A stretch of 18,145 nt of DNA from an uncultured bacterium. Lineage in GTDB: Bacteria; Bacillota; Clostridia; Oscillospirales; Acutalibacteraceae. The translations under genes and the position numbers were made by a program. Positions 8,828 through 16,713 of the stretch are shown here, piece by piece (within the stretch, counting starts at the first letter, position 1; each line of letters starts with the position of its first letter). The notes below the pieces were generated by a model that saw only the letters and a program-made list of their open reading frames with translations, made no database searches and was not told the DNA's origin. Location: the NCBI GenBank assembly GCA_905215855.1, contig CAJMRT010000039.1:1-18145 (forward strand), written 5' to 3'.

Positions 8828-10294
8828 ATTTTTAAGGGTATTTCAAAAAGATGGATGCTCAACACATTGAGCGTTATACTGACAATTATAATCCTTATTG
8901 TTGTCAGCCTTATTTTCATTGTTACATATATTTTTCAGAACAGTGTTGAACAAAATCTGAATGCAACAAGCAGTGAGCTTTCACTTGTCTTTTCGGGATT
9001 TCAGAGCGACAGTTCAACCTCATTTACGGCATCTGCCCGTGACTATGTTGAAAACTTTGACAAAAAGGAAGAAATGGAAGTTATCGTAATCAATTCTTCC
9101 GGCAGAGTTGTTATGACTTCAACAGGATTCACTCCCGATGAAAACGAACAGATTCCCGACTTTAACGAGGCTCTCTCTGATGAAAGCGGATATGCCTACT
9201 GGAACGGCAAGCTTTCATCGGGCGAAAGTGCTATGAGCCAGACGAGAATTATCACCAACGAAAACGGTACTTGTGTCGGTGCAGTAAGATATATTGTTTC
9301 TATGGAACAGGTAAATACTGCAATCGTGCTTATATCCGCAGGGATTATCATAAGCGGTATTGTTATAATTGCACTTGTAATTTTGTCGGGACTTATGTTT
9401 ATCCGTTCAATCGTTGCACCTATAAGAAAGCTTTCGGAGATTTCAAGCAAGATTGCCCACGGCGATTTTTCACAGGCAAAAAAAATCGAGTACAAATACG
9501 ACGATGAAATCGGCGACCTCTGCGATGCAATCAGCGATATGGCGCTTGATTTGCAGACAGCCGATCAGATGAAAAACGATTTTATTTCACGAGTATCACA
9601 CGAACTGCGTACTCCGCTTACGGCAATTAAGGGCTGGGCTGAAACAATGCAGCTTTCCGAAAGAGGAAAGCTTGACCGCAAAACCTTTGACCGTGGTATG
9701 GGAGTTATTATCAGCGAAAGCTCACGCCTTACAAGCATTGTAGAAGAGCTTCTTGACTTCAGCCGTATTCAGAGCGGAAGAATGAAGCTCATCAAGGAAA
9801 AGCTTGACATTCTTGCCGAATTTGACGATGCGGTTTACTTCTTAAAGGAAAGAGCCGTTACAGAGGGCAAGCATCTTCTCTATGATGAACCCGAGGCTGT
9901 TTATCCTGCCGTTTACGGCGATAAAAACAGGCTCAAGCAGGTTTTCCTCAATGTGCTTGACAATGCGTTAAAATACACACCAAAGGGCGGTGTTGTCGCC
10001 GCTCAGGTAATCTACAGCAAAGATGAACCCGATATTATCAAGATTGTAATAACCGACACAGGCTGCGGAATTTCTGCCGAAGACCTTCCAAAGGTCAAGG
10101 AAAAATTCTACAAAGCAAACCAGACTGTCGGCGGTTCGGGAATCGGACTTGCGGTTGCCGATGAGATTATGAACCTCCACAACGGTTCACTTGATATCGA
10201 AAGCGGAGAGGGCGTCGGCACAACCGTAACACTCACCTTCCCTGTGTATAAAGAGGGCAGTGAAAACTCACTTCCCGAAAATATAAAACTTTAA
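8828..10294 (+). CDS. Membrane sensor histidine kinase, apparent ATT start
   Basis: Two transmembrane helices (about 14-36 and 163-192) flank an extracytoplasmic sensor of about 125 aa. Then come HAMP, HisKA with phosphoacceptor H258 in SHELRTP, and an HATPase_c domain with N379 (NVLDNALKY), DTGCGIS and the GGSGIGLA box near 435-442. It should phosphorylate the response regulator encoded just upstream. The start is unusual: AAGGAGGG (8812-8819) lies eight bases before ATT at 8828. That frame adds FKGISKRW, the basic cytoplasmic cap typical of such kinases, and no ATG, GTG, TTG or CTG occurs in frame until ATG 8855. A start at 8855 would give 479 aa without a ribosome site at proper distance. 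Numbers here count from ATT (488 aa). Confidence 0.93.
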   Translation: MFKGISKRWMLNTLSVILTIIILIVVSLIFIVTYIFQNSVEQNLNATSSELSLVFSGFQSDSSTSFTASARDYVENFDKKEEMEVIVINSSGRVVMTSTGFTPDENEQIPDFNEALSDESGYAYWNGKLSSGESAMSQTRIITNENGTCVGAVRYIVSMEQVNTAIVLISAGIIISGIVIIALVILSGLMFIRSIVAPIRKLSEISSKIAHGDFSQAKKIEYKYDDEIGDLCDAISDMALDLQTADQMKNDFISRVSHELRTPLTAIKGWAETMQLSERGKLDRKTFDRGMGVIISESSRLTSIVEELLDFSRIQSGRMKLIKEKLDILAEFDDAVYFLKERAVTEGKHLLYDEPEAVYPAVYGDKNRLKQVFLNVLDNALKYTPKGGVVAAQVIYSKDEPDIIKIVITDTGCGISAEDLPKVKEKFYKANQTVGGSGIGLAVADEIMNLHNGSLDIESGEGVGTTVTLTFPVYKEGSENSLPENIKL

Positions 10295-10335
10295 TCTTAT
10301 TTCTCTGTGCAGCCTAATACAGAAAGGAACAGCTA

Positions 10336-11319
10336 ATGGCTAAAAATACTACTAAAAAAATCACCTCAATCGGCGGCAGCGCCCTGATTGAGGGCATTAT
10401 GATGAGAGGTCCGAAACGCACAACCGTGTGTGTCCGTACCGCTCCCGACAAGATTTACAGCGAGGATATAAGCATAAACACAATTTCCTCAAAATGTAAG
10501 CTTTTCAAGCTTCCGTTTTTCAGAGGAATCGCAGGTCTTATTGACTCAATGCGACTTTCCTACAAAGCGCTTATGCTCTCTGCCGATAAGGCAATTGAAT
10601 CAACCGAAATCGAAGAAGAACCGTCAAAGCTTGAAAAATGGCTTGATGATAAATTCGGCGACAAGCTTGTTAAGGTTATGATGGTGTTTGCGTCAATCCT
10701 CGGTGTTGCGCTTGCCGTGGGACTTTTCTTCTTTGTCCCCTCTTTCCTGTTTGACCTTAGCGCAAATGTTGTGCCGGCTTTCAAGGGTGACGGCGGAAAC
10801 GCTGTTTTCTGGAAGTCTGTTTTTGAGGGTGTTCTCAAAATTGTTCTTTTCTTACTTTATATTATAGTATGTTCACAAATGACCGAAATGAAAAGGGTGT
10901 TTATGTACCACGGTGCCGAACACAAGACAATTTTCTGTTACGAAAACGAAGAAGAACTCACAGTTGAAAATGTTAAAAAGCAGAGCCGTTTTCACCCGAG
11001 ATGCGGAACAAGCTTTATGGTTCTTATGCTGATTGTCGGCATTCTTGTCGGTCTTTTCGTTCCTGTTGCACCTTTCGGCATCGGATTTTTAAGACCTGTA
11101 TTCAAGATTCTTCTTCTCCCCGTTTCATGCGGAATCGGTTACGAGCTTATCAAAATCTGCGGTAAGCACGACAATGCCGCAACAAGAATCATTGCCGCTC
11201 CCGGACTTTGGGCTCAGAGAATCACAACAAAAGAGCCTGACGACACTATGATTGAAGTTGCAATTGAGGCTATCAAGGCTGTTATCCCCGAGGACGGCTC
11301 GGACATTGTAAGCAAGTAA
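10336..11319 (+). CDS. yqhQ: DUF1385 membrane protein YqhQ
   Basis: A 327-aa DUF1385 protein. Family-conserved blocks are SIGGSALIEGIMMRGPK near the N terminus (11-27) and YHGAEHKTIFCYE (191-203), followed by HPRCGTSF. Hydrophobic segments at about 113-138, 163-180, 224-246 and 250-268 indicate an integral membrane protein. The family's molecular function is not established. In Bacillota it is regularly found beside prmC, as here, where its stop shares one base with the prmC start (TAATG). AAAGGA precedes the ATG. prfA, often nearby in other genomes, is absent. Confidence 0.9.
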   Translation: MAKNTTKKITSIGGSALIEGIMMRGPKRTTVCVRTAPDKIYSEDISINTISSKCKLFKLPFFRGIAGLIDSMRLSYKALMLSADKAIESTEIEEEPSKLEKWLDDKFGDKLVKVMMVFASILGVALAVGLFFFVPSFLFDLSANVVPAFKGDGGNAVFWKSVFEGVLKIVLFLLYIIVCSQMTEMKRVFMYHGAEHKTIFCYENEEELTVENVKKQSRFHPRCGTSFMVLMLIVGILVGLFVPVAPFGIGFLRPVFKILLLPVSCGIGYELIKICGKHDNAATRIIAAPGLWAQRITTKEPDDTMIEVAIEAIKAVIPEDGSDIVSK

Positions 11320-12161
11320 TGACTGTAAACGAAATTTATCAAAGCGGACTTAAACTGCTTGAAAATAATAATATTGAAAATTCAAAATTTGAGGCGCAAA
11401 GTCTTTTACAAAAGGCTTTTTCGCTTGACAGAGTCGGCTTTATCATGCACAAAACTGATAAAGCCGATGAAAACTGTTCGCATAACTTTTTAAATTTTAT
11501 AAAAAAACGAATTTCAGGCGAGCCGTTGCAGTATATTCTCGGCGAATGGAGCTTTATGGGATTCGATTTTAAGGTTGGCAGAGGCGTGCTCATTCCCCGT
11601 GATGACACGGAAGTGGTTGTCAATCTCTGCATTGATTTTCTCGAAAACAGAACCGACAAAAAGACGGTTGACCTCTGTTCGGGCAGCGGTGCAATTGCCG
11701 TTGCACTTGATAAAATTTCGGGTGCAGAAGTTACGGCAGTTGAAATTGACGAAACCGCTTTTTCATATCTTGAAACAAATGTAAAAGAAAACAATTCGTC
11801 AGTAAAGCCTGTTATGGCTGACGCTCTCAAAATCTGCGATACATTTGCAGACGGTGAGCTTGACCTCATTGTTTCAAATCCGCCCTATATAAAATCAGCC
11901 GACATCGAAACACTTCAAAAAGAAGTTCGGCTTGAACCAAGACTTGCACTTGACGGCGGCGAGGACGGTTACGATTTTTACCGTGAAATAGTGAACCGTT
12001 GGAGCAGAAAACTCAAAAAAGGCGGTGCGCTTGCATTTGAACTCGGAGAAGGTCAGGCTGACACAGTAAAGGCACTTATGACTGACAAAGGCTTTTCGAA
12101 TTTTAAAATTTCGGTCGACTTTGGCGGTGTGCAGAGGGCGATTATTGGGACTTTGCTCTGA
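11319..12161 (+). CDS. prmC: Peptide chain release factor N5-glutamine methyltransferase PrmC
   Basis: A 280-aa class I methyltransferase. It methylates the glutamine of the GGQ motif in release factors RF1 and RF2, which improves translation termination. The N-terminal helical domain (about 1-75) is followed by the catalytic domain with SAM motif DLCSGSGAIA (118-127) and NPPY (187-190), which binds the target glutamine. The linker usually reads RPETE; here it is RDDTE (94-98), a mild deviation. Translation is coupled to yqhQ by TAATG. It is the last gene before the recA promoter. Confidence 0.95.
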   Translation: MTVNEIYQSGLKLLENNNIENSKFEAQSLLQKAFSLDRVGFIMHKTDKADENCSHNFLNFIKKRISGEPLQYILGEWSFMGFDFKVGRGVLIPRDDTEVVVNLCIDFLENRTDKKTVDLCSGSGAIAVALDKISGAEVTAVEIDETAFSYLETNVKENNSSVKPVMADALKICDTFADGELDLIVSNPPYIKSADIETLQKEVRLEPRLALDGGEDGYDFYREIVNRWSRKLKKGGALAFELGEGQADTVKALMTDKGFSNFKISVDFGGVQRAIIGTLL

Positions 12162-12165
12162 TTTT

Positions 12166-12179
12166 AGAAAATTTGTTCG
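12166..12179 (-). promoter_or_regulatory. Candidate LexA/DinR (SOS) box upstream of recA
   Basis: Read on the minus strand, CGAACAAATTTTCT matches the Gram-positive LexA consensus CGAACRNRYGTTYG at 12 of 14 positions. It lies just after the prmC stop and 20 bases upstream of the recA -35 box. The location is sensible for SOS control of recA; the right half-site is imperfect. Confidence 0.5.
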
Positions 12180-12199
12180 ATAAAATTACCGCCAAATTA

Positions 12200-12228
12200 T
12201 TGCATTTTCCCCTCACATATTTTATAAT
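12200..12228 (+). promoter_or_regulatory. recA promoter
   Basis: TTGCAT (12200-12205), a 17-base spacer and a perfect TATAAT (12223-12228) give a strong sigma-A-type promoter with start site near 12235. The leader is then about 84 bases long. Confidence 0.8.
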
Positions 12229-12237
12229 CTTAGTGTG

Positions 12238-12269
12238 AACATAACCGCCGTTGAAGTGACGGTTATGTT
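12238..12269 (+). other. Stem-loop at the 5' end of the recA leader
   Basis: AACATAACCG (12238-12247) pairs perfectly with CGGTTATGTT (12260-12269) around a 12-base loop, starting about three bases after the predicted transcription start. No T-run follows. A 5' mRNA-stabilising hairpin or a protein-binding site are both possible. Confidence 0.55.
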
Positions 12270-12318
12270 ACAGACTGAAAAACATCAGCTCCCTTTGCGG
12301 AGTACGGAGGTATATGAA

Positions 12319-13440
12319 ATGGCAGTAGATAAAAACAAAGCGCTTGAAACTGCGCTCACACAAATTGAAAAACAGTTCGGCAAGGGTGCTGTAATGCGTC
12401 TTGGCGAAAATAAACATATGAACATTGAACACATCTCAACAGGTTCGCTTTCGCTTGATATTGCACTCGGAATCGGCGGACTTCCCCGTGGAAGAATTGT
12501 TGAGATTTACGGACCTGAATCTTCGGGTAAAACAACACTTTCTCTCCATTGCATTGCAGAGGGACAGAAAAACGGCGGCAATGTTGCATTTATTGATGTT
12601 GAGCATGCACTTGATCCGACATATGCGGCGGCTCTCGGTGTTGATGTTGATTCACTCCTCGTTTCACAGCCGGACACGGGTGAAGACGCTCTTGAAATTG
12701 CAGAGGCGCTCATCCGAAGCGGTGCGATTGATGTTATCGTAATCGACTCCGTTGCCGCTCTTGTTCCAAAGGCTGAAATTGAGGGCGAAATGGGTGACAG
12801 CCATGTAGGTCTGCACGCAAGACTTATGTCACAGGCACTGCGTAAACTCGCAGGCGCAATTTCAAAGTCAAACTGCGTTGCAATCTTCATCAACCAGTTG
12901 CGTGAAAAAGTAGGTGTAACCTACGGTAACCCCGAGGTTACAACAGGTGGTCGTGCTCTCAAGTTCTACAGCTCCGTTCGTATTGATATAAGAAGAGTTG
13001 AAACCCTTAAATCAGGCGGCGAAATGGTCGGTTCACATACAAGAGCAAAGGTTGTAAAGAACAAGATTGCTCCTCCGTTCCGTGAGGCTGAATTTGATAT
13101 TATGTACGGTGAAGGCATTTCCCGTGAGGGCGAACTTCTTGACCTTGCCGTAAAGGCTGAGGTTGTTCAAAAAGCAGGCGCATGGTTCAGCTACGGTGAC
13201 AGAAGACTCGGACAGGGGCGTGACAAGGTCAAGGAACTTCTCAAAACCGACAAGGAGCTTGCTGCCGATATTGAAAAACATCTCTGGGAAAATATTGACA
13301 AGCTTTATGAACGCAAAAAGCCTGCTCCAAAGGTAAAGATTACCGAAGTTCCGTCTGCAAACAAAGAAATCAAGCCTGATTCTGCGGATAAGACAGACAA
13401 AAAGAGCGGTGCAAAAATTGATGTTCTGGTTGACGACTGA
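12319..13440 (+). CDS. recA: Recombinase RecA
   Basis: A 373-aa RecA, the ATP-dependent strand-exchange protein that also triggers LexA autocleavage. Walker A is GPESSGKT at residues 65-72. The conserved FIDVEHALD, VIVIDSVAALVP, LMSQALRKL and INQLREKVGV segments and the GGRALKFYSSVR stretch are all present; the tail is charged and lysine-rich as is usual. ATG 12319 is chosen because GGAGG lies eight bases upstream and MAVDKNKALE is a normal RecA start; an in-frame GTG at 12235 would lie at the predicted transcription start. It overlaps recX by one base (TGATG). Confidence 0.98.
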   Translation: MAVDKNKALETALTQIEKQFGKGAVMRLGENKHMNIEHISTGSLSLDIALGIGGLPRGRIVEIYGPESSGKTTLSLHCIAEGQKNGGNVAFIDVEHALDPTYAAALGVDVDSLLVSQPDTGEDALEIAEALIRSGAIDVIVIDSVAALVPKAEIEGEMGDSHVGLHARLMSQALRKLAGAISKSNCVAIFINQLREKVGVTYGNPEVTTGGRALKFYSSVRIDIRRVETLKSGGEMVGSHTRAKVVKNKIAPPFREAEFDIMYGEGISREGELLDLAVKAEVVQKAGAWFSYGDRRLGQGRDKVKELLKTDKELAADIEKHLWENIDKLYERKKPAPKVKITEVPSANKEIKPDSADKTDKKSGAKIDVLVDD

Positions 13441-14045
13441 TGCTTATAACCGCAGTTGAACCACGAAGAAAGGCGATGTGTGCGCTCTACATTGACGGCG
13501 AATATGTTATGAATCTTGACGCACGCACAGTTATTGAAAACCGATTTGATGTCGGCAGAGAGATTGATGACGAGGAGCTGCACGAGATTATCAGGCTAAG
13601 CAATGAGCGCCGTGCAAAGGAAAAGGCTTTGTGGCTTATTTCCTATCGTGACCACTCAAAAAAAGAACTCACCGACAAAATCAAACGCACCTGTGACGAG
13701 GAATCGGCGGAAAAGGCTGTTGAGCGAATGGAAGAACTCGGTCTTGTAAATGATGAAAACTTTGCAAGACGATATGCCGAACAGCTTTTGTTTTCAAAAC
13801 ATAATGCTCCGAGAGGTGCGGTAAGACAGCTTGTTCAAAAGGGAATTGACCGTGAACTTGCAGAAGAGATTATCGAAGAAATCGACTTTGATCCGTGTGA
13901 CGGAATAAGGGCAGTTATCGACAGAAAATATAAAAACATAAATGATGAAAAAATAAGGCGAAGAGCCGTTGCCGCTCTGCAAAGGCTCGGATACGGATGG
14001 GATGACATTAAGACCGTCCTCAGAGAATACACAGAGGAAGACTGA
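13440..14045 (+). CDS. recX: Regulatory protein RecX
   Basis: A 201-aa RecX. The family binds RecA filaments and modulates recombination and coprotease activity. The three-helix repeats are visible, for example ALWLISYRDHSKKELTDKIKR, LVNDENFARRYAEQ and the C-terminal AVAALQRLGYGWDDIKTVL. Direct coupling to recA by a TGATG overlap is common for this pair and supports the call despite the fast sequence drift of the family. RimO follows after two bases. Confidence 0.92.
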   Translation: MLITAVEPRRKAMCALYIDGEYVMNLDARTVIENRFDVGREIDDEELHEIIRLSNERRAKEKALWLISYRDHSKKELTDKIKRTCDEESAEKAVERMEELGLVNDENFARRYAEQLLFSKHNAPRGAVRQLVQKGIDRELAEEIIEEIDFDPCDGIRAVIDRKYKNINDEKIRRRAVAALQRLGYGWDDIKTVLREYTEED

Positions 14046-14047
14046 TT

Positions 14048-15388
14048 ATGAATTATAAAGTAGGCATTGTATCACTCGGTTGTGCAAAAAATCAGGTTGA
14101 CGCCGAGATGCTTTTGTACACACTCAAGAACAGAGGATTTATTATTGTGAACGATCCGGCAGATGCGGACGCAGTAATTGTAAACACCTGCGGATTTATC
14201 GAAAGTGCAAAGCAGGAAAGCATTAACGAAATTATCGAACTCGGCAAGCTCAAGGACGAGGGCAAAATCAAGGCAATCATCGTAACAGGCTGTCTTGCTC
14301 AAAGATATAAGTCGGAGATTTCCGAACAGCTTTACGAGGTTGACTCGGTTATCGGAATCGGTGCTAACGAAACTATCGCAGACATCGTTTTGGAAACACT
14401 TGACGGACAGAAGTGCGAAAGCTTCCCCGACAAGGTTTGTCTGCCGCTTGAGGGCGGAAGAATCCTTTCAACTCCCCCCTACACCGCTTATCTCAAGATT
14501 GCCGAGGGTTGTGACAACCGTTGTTCCTACTGTGCAATCCCGATGATCAGAGGCAGATTCCGCAGCAGAGATATTGAAGATGTTGTAAAAGAGGCGGAAG
14601 GTCTTGCTGAGCGTGGAGTCAAGGAACTCAATGTCATTGCTCAGGACACAACCCGTTTCGGTGAGGATAAATACGGCAAACCGATGCTTGCAGAGCTTCT
14701 CAGAAGACTTTGTAAAATTGACGGCTTTAAATGGATAAGGGTTCTTTACTGCTATCCCGACAGAATTACAGACGAGCTTATTGACACAATTGCAGGTGAA
14801 GATAAGATTGTGAAATATATGGATATTCCGCTCCAGCATTGTGACGGGGATGTTCTCCGCAGAATGAACCGTCACGGTGACAGAGAGAGCCTTACTGCAC
14901 TCATGAACAAGATTAAGGATAAAATTCCGAATGTAATCTTCCGCTCAACCTTTATTACAGGTTTCCCCGGTGAAACCGAGGAGCAGTTCAATGAGCTTGC
15001 AGAGTTTGCCGCTGAGATGAAGTTTCAGCGACTCGGCTGTTTTGCCTACTCTCCCGAGGAAGACACAAAGGCGGCTGAAATGCCCGACCAAATTGACGAT
15101 GAAATCAAGCAGAAGCGTGCCGATATTATTATGGAGCATCAACAGCAGGTTATGGCTGAATACTGCGAAAGCCTTGTTGGCAAAGAGATTGAAGTTCTTG
15201 TTGAAGGCTTTGACAAGCTTGCCGAATGTTTCTTCGGCAGAAGTTATGCCGACGCCCCCGAGGTTGACGGCTGTGTATTCTTCACCTGTGACGGTGAAAA
15301 GCCAAAGGCAGGAGATTTTGTCAAGGTGCATGTAACCGATTACACAGGCTGCGATCCTGTCGGCGAATTTGTCGGCAAAATCGACTGA
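14048..15388 (+). CDS. rimO: Ribosomal protein S12 methylthiotransferase RimO
   Basis: A 446-aa radical SAM methylthiotransferase that adds a methylthio group to the conserved aspartate of ribosomal protein S12. The N-terminal UPF0004 domain carries cluster ligands C12 (GCAKNQVD), C48 (NTCGF) and C82 (GCLAQR). The radical SAM cluster is C155, C159 and C162 in CDNRCSYC, and a C-terminal TRAM-like domain follows. GCAKNQVDAE favours RimO over the tRNA enzyme MiaB. It is part of the recA-recX run. GAGG lies upstream of the ATG, overlapping the recX end. Confidence 0.95.
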   Translation: MNYKVGIVSLGCAKNQVDAEMLLYTLKNRGFIIVNDPADADAVIVNTCGFIESAKQESINEIIELGKLKDEGKIKAIIVTGCLAQRYKSEISEQLYEVDSVIGIGANETIADIVLETLDGQKCESFPDKVCLPLEGGRILSTPPYTAYLKIAEGCDNRCSYCAIPMIRGRFRSRDIEDVVKEAEGLAERGVKELNVIAQDTTRFGEDKYGKPMLAELLRRLCKIDGFKWIRVLYCYPDRITDELIDTIAGEDKIVKYMDIPLQHCDGDVLRRMNRHGDRESLTALMNKIKDKIPNVIFRSTFITGFPGETEEQFNELAEFAAEMKFQRLGCFAYSPEEDTKAAEMPDQIDDEIKQKRADIIMEHQQQVMAEYCESLVGKEIEVLVEGFDKLAECFFGRSYADAPEVDGCVFFTCDGEKPKAGDFVKVHVTDYTGCDPVGEFVGKID

Positions 15389-15434
15389 AATAAATCAGCG
15401 ATTTCATAATATTTAACTTTGAAAGGCACATAAA

Positions 15435-16019
15435 ATGAACTTACCAAATAAACTGACAGTAGGTCGAATAATTCTTGTTCCGTTCTTTGTGGCGGCATTG
15501 CTTGCAAGCTTTCCGCTCAACAATGCTGTTGCTCTGATTATTTTTATTGCGGCGTCACTCACGGATATGTTTGACGGGAAAATTGCAAGGAAAAACGGTC
15601 TTGTTACAGACTTCGGAAAATTTGCAGATCCGCTTGCAGACAAAATTCTTGTGCTTGCCGCTTTTCTGTGCTTTGTACAGCTTGGAATATGTGACTGCGT
15701 TGCGGTCATAATCGTGCTTTTCCGTGAATTTTCCGTCACCTCAATACGGCTGATTGCCGCCTCAAAAGGCAAGGTTGTCGCCGCTAATATGTGGGGCAAA
15801 GCAAAGACGGTTTCACAGATGATTGCTATAATTGCAGTAATTGCAATGCAGATCGTGCTTGAACTGCCCGAAGTCGGACTTAATTTTATAAACACGGCAA
15901 CATTTGAACCGATTTTCTTCGTGGTGGGAGAAGTTCTCATCTGGATTTCGGTTGTATTCACAATCATTTCGGGCGTTGTATATATAATTCAGAACAGACA
16001 GTTTATTTCTCAGACCTGA
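15435..16019 (+). CDS. pgsA: CDP-diacylglycerol-glycerol-3-phosphate 3-phosphatidyltransferase PgsA
   Basis: A 194-aa polytopic membrane enzyme that makes phosphatidylglycerophosphate, the committed step to phosphatidylglycerol. The CDP-alcohol phosphatidyltransferase signature is complete: D44, D47-G48, A51-R52, G61, D65 and D69 in DMFDGKIAR...GKFADPLADK. Several hydrophobic helices surround it. The NLPNKLTVGRI opening is typical of PgsA. It lies 46 bases after rimO; recA-region placement of pgsA is common in Bacillota. The ribosome site (AAAGG) is modest. Confidence 0.94.
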   Translation: MNLPNKLTVGRIILVPFFVAALLASFPLNNAVALIIFIAASLTDMFDGKIARKNGLVTDFGKFADPLADKILVLAAFLCFVQLGICDCVAVIIVLFREFSVTSIRLIAASKGKVVAANMWGKAKTVSQMIAIIAVIAMQIVLELPEVGLNFINTATFEPIFFVVGEVLIWISVVFTIISGVVYIIQNRQFISQT

Positions 16020-16056
16020 GAACATACTCTCACGGTCTTGACAGGAGGGTGATTGC

Positions 16057-16710
16057 GTGTTTAAAAACCTGAAAGCGGATATTGATGCGGTTATGGAGCG
16101 TGACCCTGCCGCAAGGAGCAGAGCAGAGGTGTTTTTTCTCTACTCGGGTTTCAAAGCGGTGCGTTCTCACCGAAAAGCCAACTGGTGTTTGCGACACAAC
16201 CTCAAGTTTCTTGCAAGGTGGATTTCTCAACGCAGTCGTCACAAGACGGGAATTGAGATTCATCCCGGTGCAACAATCGGCAAGGGACTGTTTATAGATC
16301 ACGGAATGGGTGTTGTCATAGGCGAAACTACAGTAATCGGTGACAACTGCACCATCTATCAGAATGTTACTCTCGGAGGAACAGGCAAAGAAACGGGAAA
16401 AAGACACCCCACACTCGGCAATAACGTGCTTGTCGGCTCGGGGGCAAAGGTTCTCGGTCCGTTCAAGGTTGGTGACAACGCAAGAATTGCCGCAGGTGCG
16501 GTTGTTTTAAGCGAAGTTCCGCCGAATGCAACGGCTGTCGGCGTTCCGGCAAGAGTAGTAAAAGTCAACGGTGTTCGCAGTGAAACCCTTGACCAGATTC
16601 ATGTATCAGATCCGGTTGCGCTTGCATTGTGCAACCTTGAGCATAAAATTTTTGAACTTCAAAAACAGCTTGATGAGCTGAAAAAGGAAAATGTAAAAAG
16701 TGAGGAATAG
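16057..16710 (+). CDS. cysE: Serine O-acetyltransferase CysE
   Basis: A 217-aa acetyltransferase that makes O-acetylserine from serine and acetyl-CoA, the first step of cysteine synthesis. Left-handed beta-helix hexapeptide repeats span about 64-165. The conserved IDHGMGVVIGET segment includes D81 and H82, and H117 (GKRHPTLG) completes the usual active site. The length fits the short Gram-positive/EpsC-like form. The C terminus is a charged, coiled-coil-like helix. Start is GTG with AGGAGGGT upstream. cysS begins three bases after its stop; no T-box leader is visible upstream. Confidence 0.95.
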   Translation: MFKNLKADIDAVMERDPAARSRAEVFFLYSGFKAVRSHRKANWCLRHNLKFLARWISQRSRHKTGIEIHPGATIGKGLFIDHGMGVVIGETTVIGDNCTIYQNVTLGGTGKETGKRHPTLGNNVLVGSGAKVLGPFKVGDNARIAAGAVVLSEVPPNATAVGVPARVVKVNGVRSETLDQIHVSDPVALALCNLEHKIFELQKQLDELKKENVKSEE

Positions 16711-16713
16711 CAA

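Noticed and set aside
12235..12318. N-terminal extension of RecA from GTG 12235
   Set aside because: It would start at the predicted transcription start and inside the leader hairpin, without a ribosome site; ATG 12319 has GGAGG and the standard RecA N terminus.
12162..12318. Expected prfA gene after prmC
   Set aside because: No release factor sequence is present; the interval holds only recA control signals. Gene order simply differs here.
15386..15405. Small inverted repeat TGAAAT...ATTTCA after rimO as a terminator
   Set aside because: AT-rich stem, no T-run, and the downstream gene is only 46 bases away in the same direction; it overlaps the rimO stop.
16020..16056. T-box riboswitch before cysE-cysS
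   Set aside because: The gap is only 37 bases and shows no specifier or antiterminator structure.
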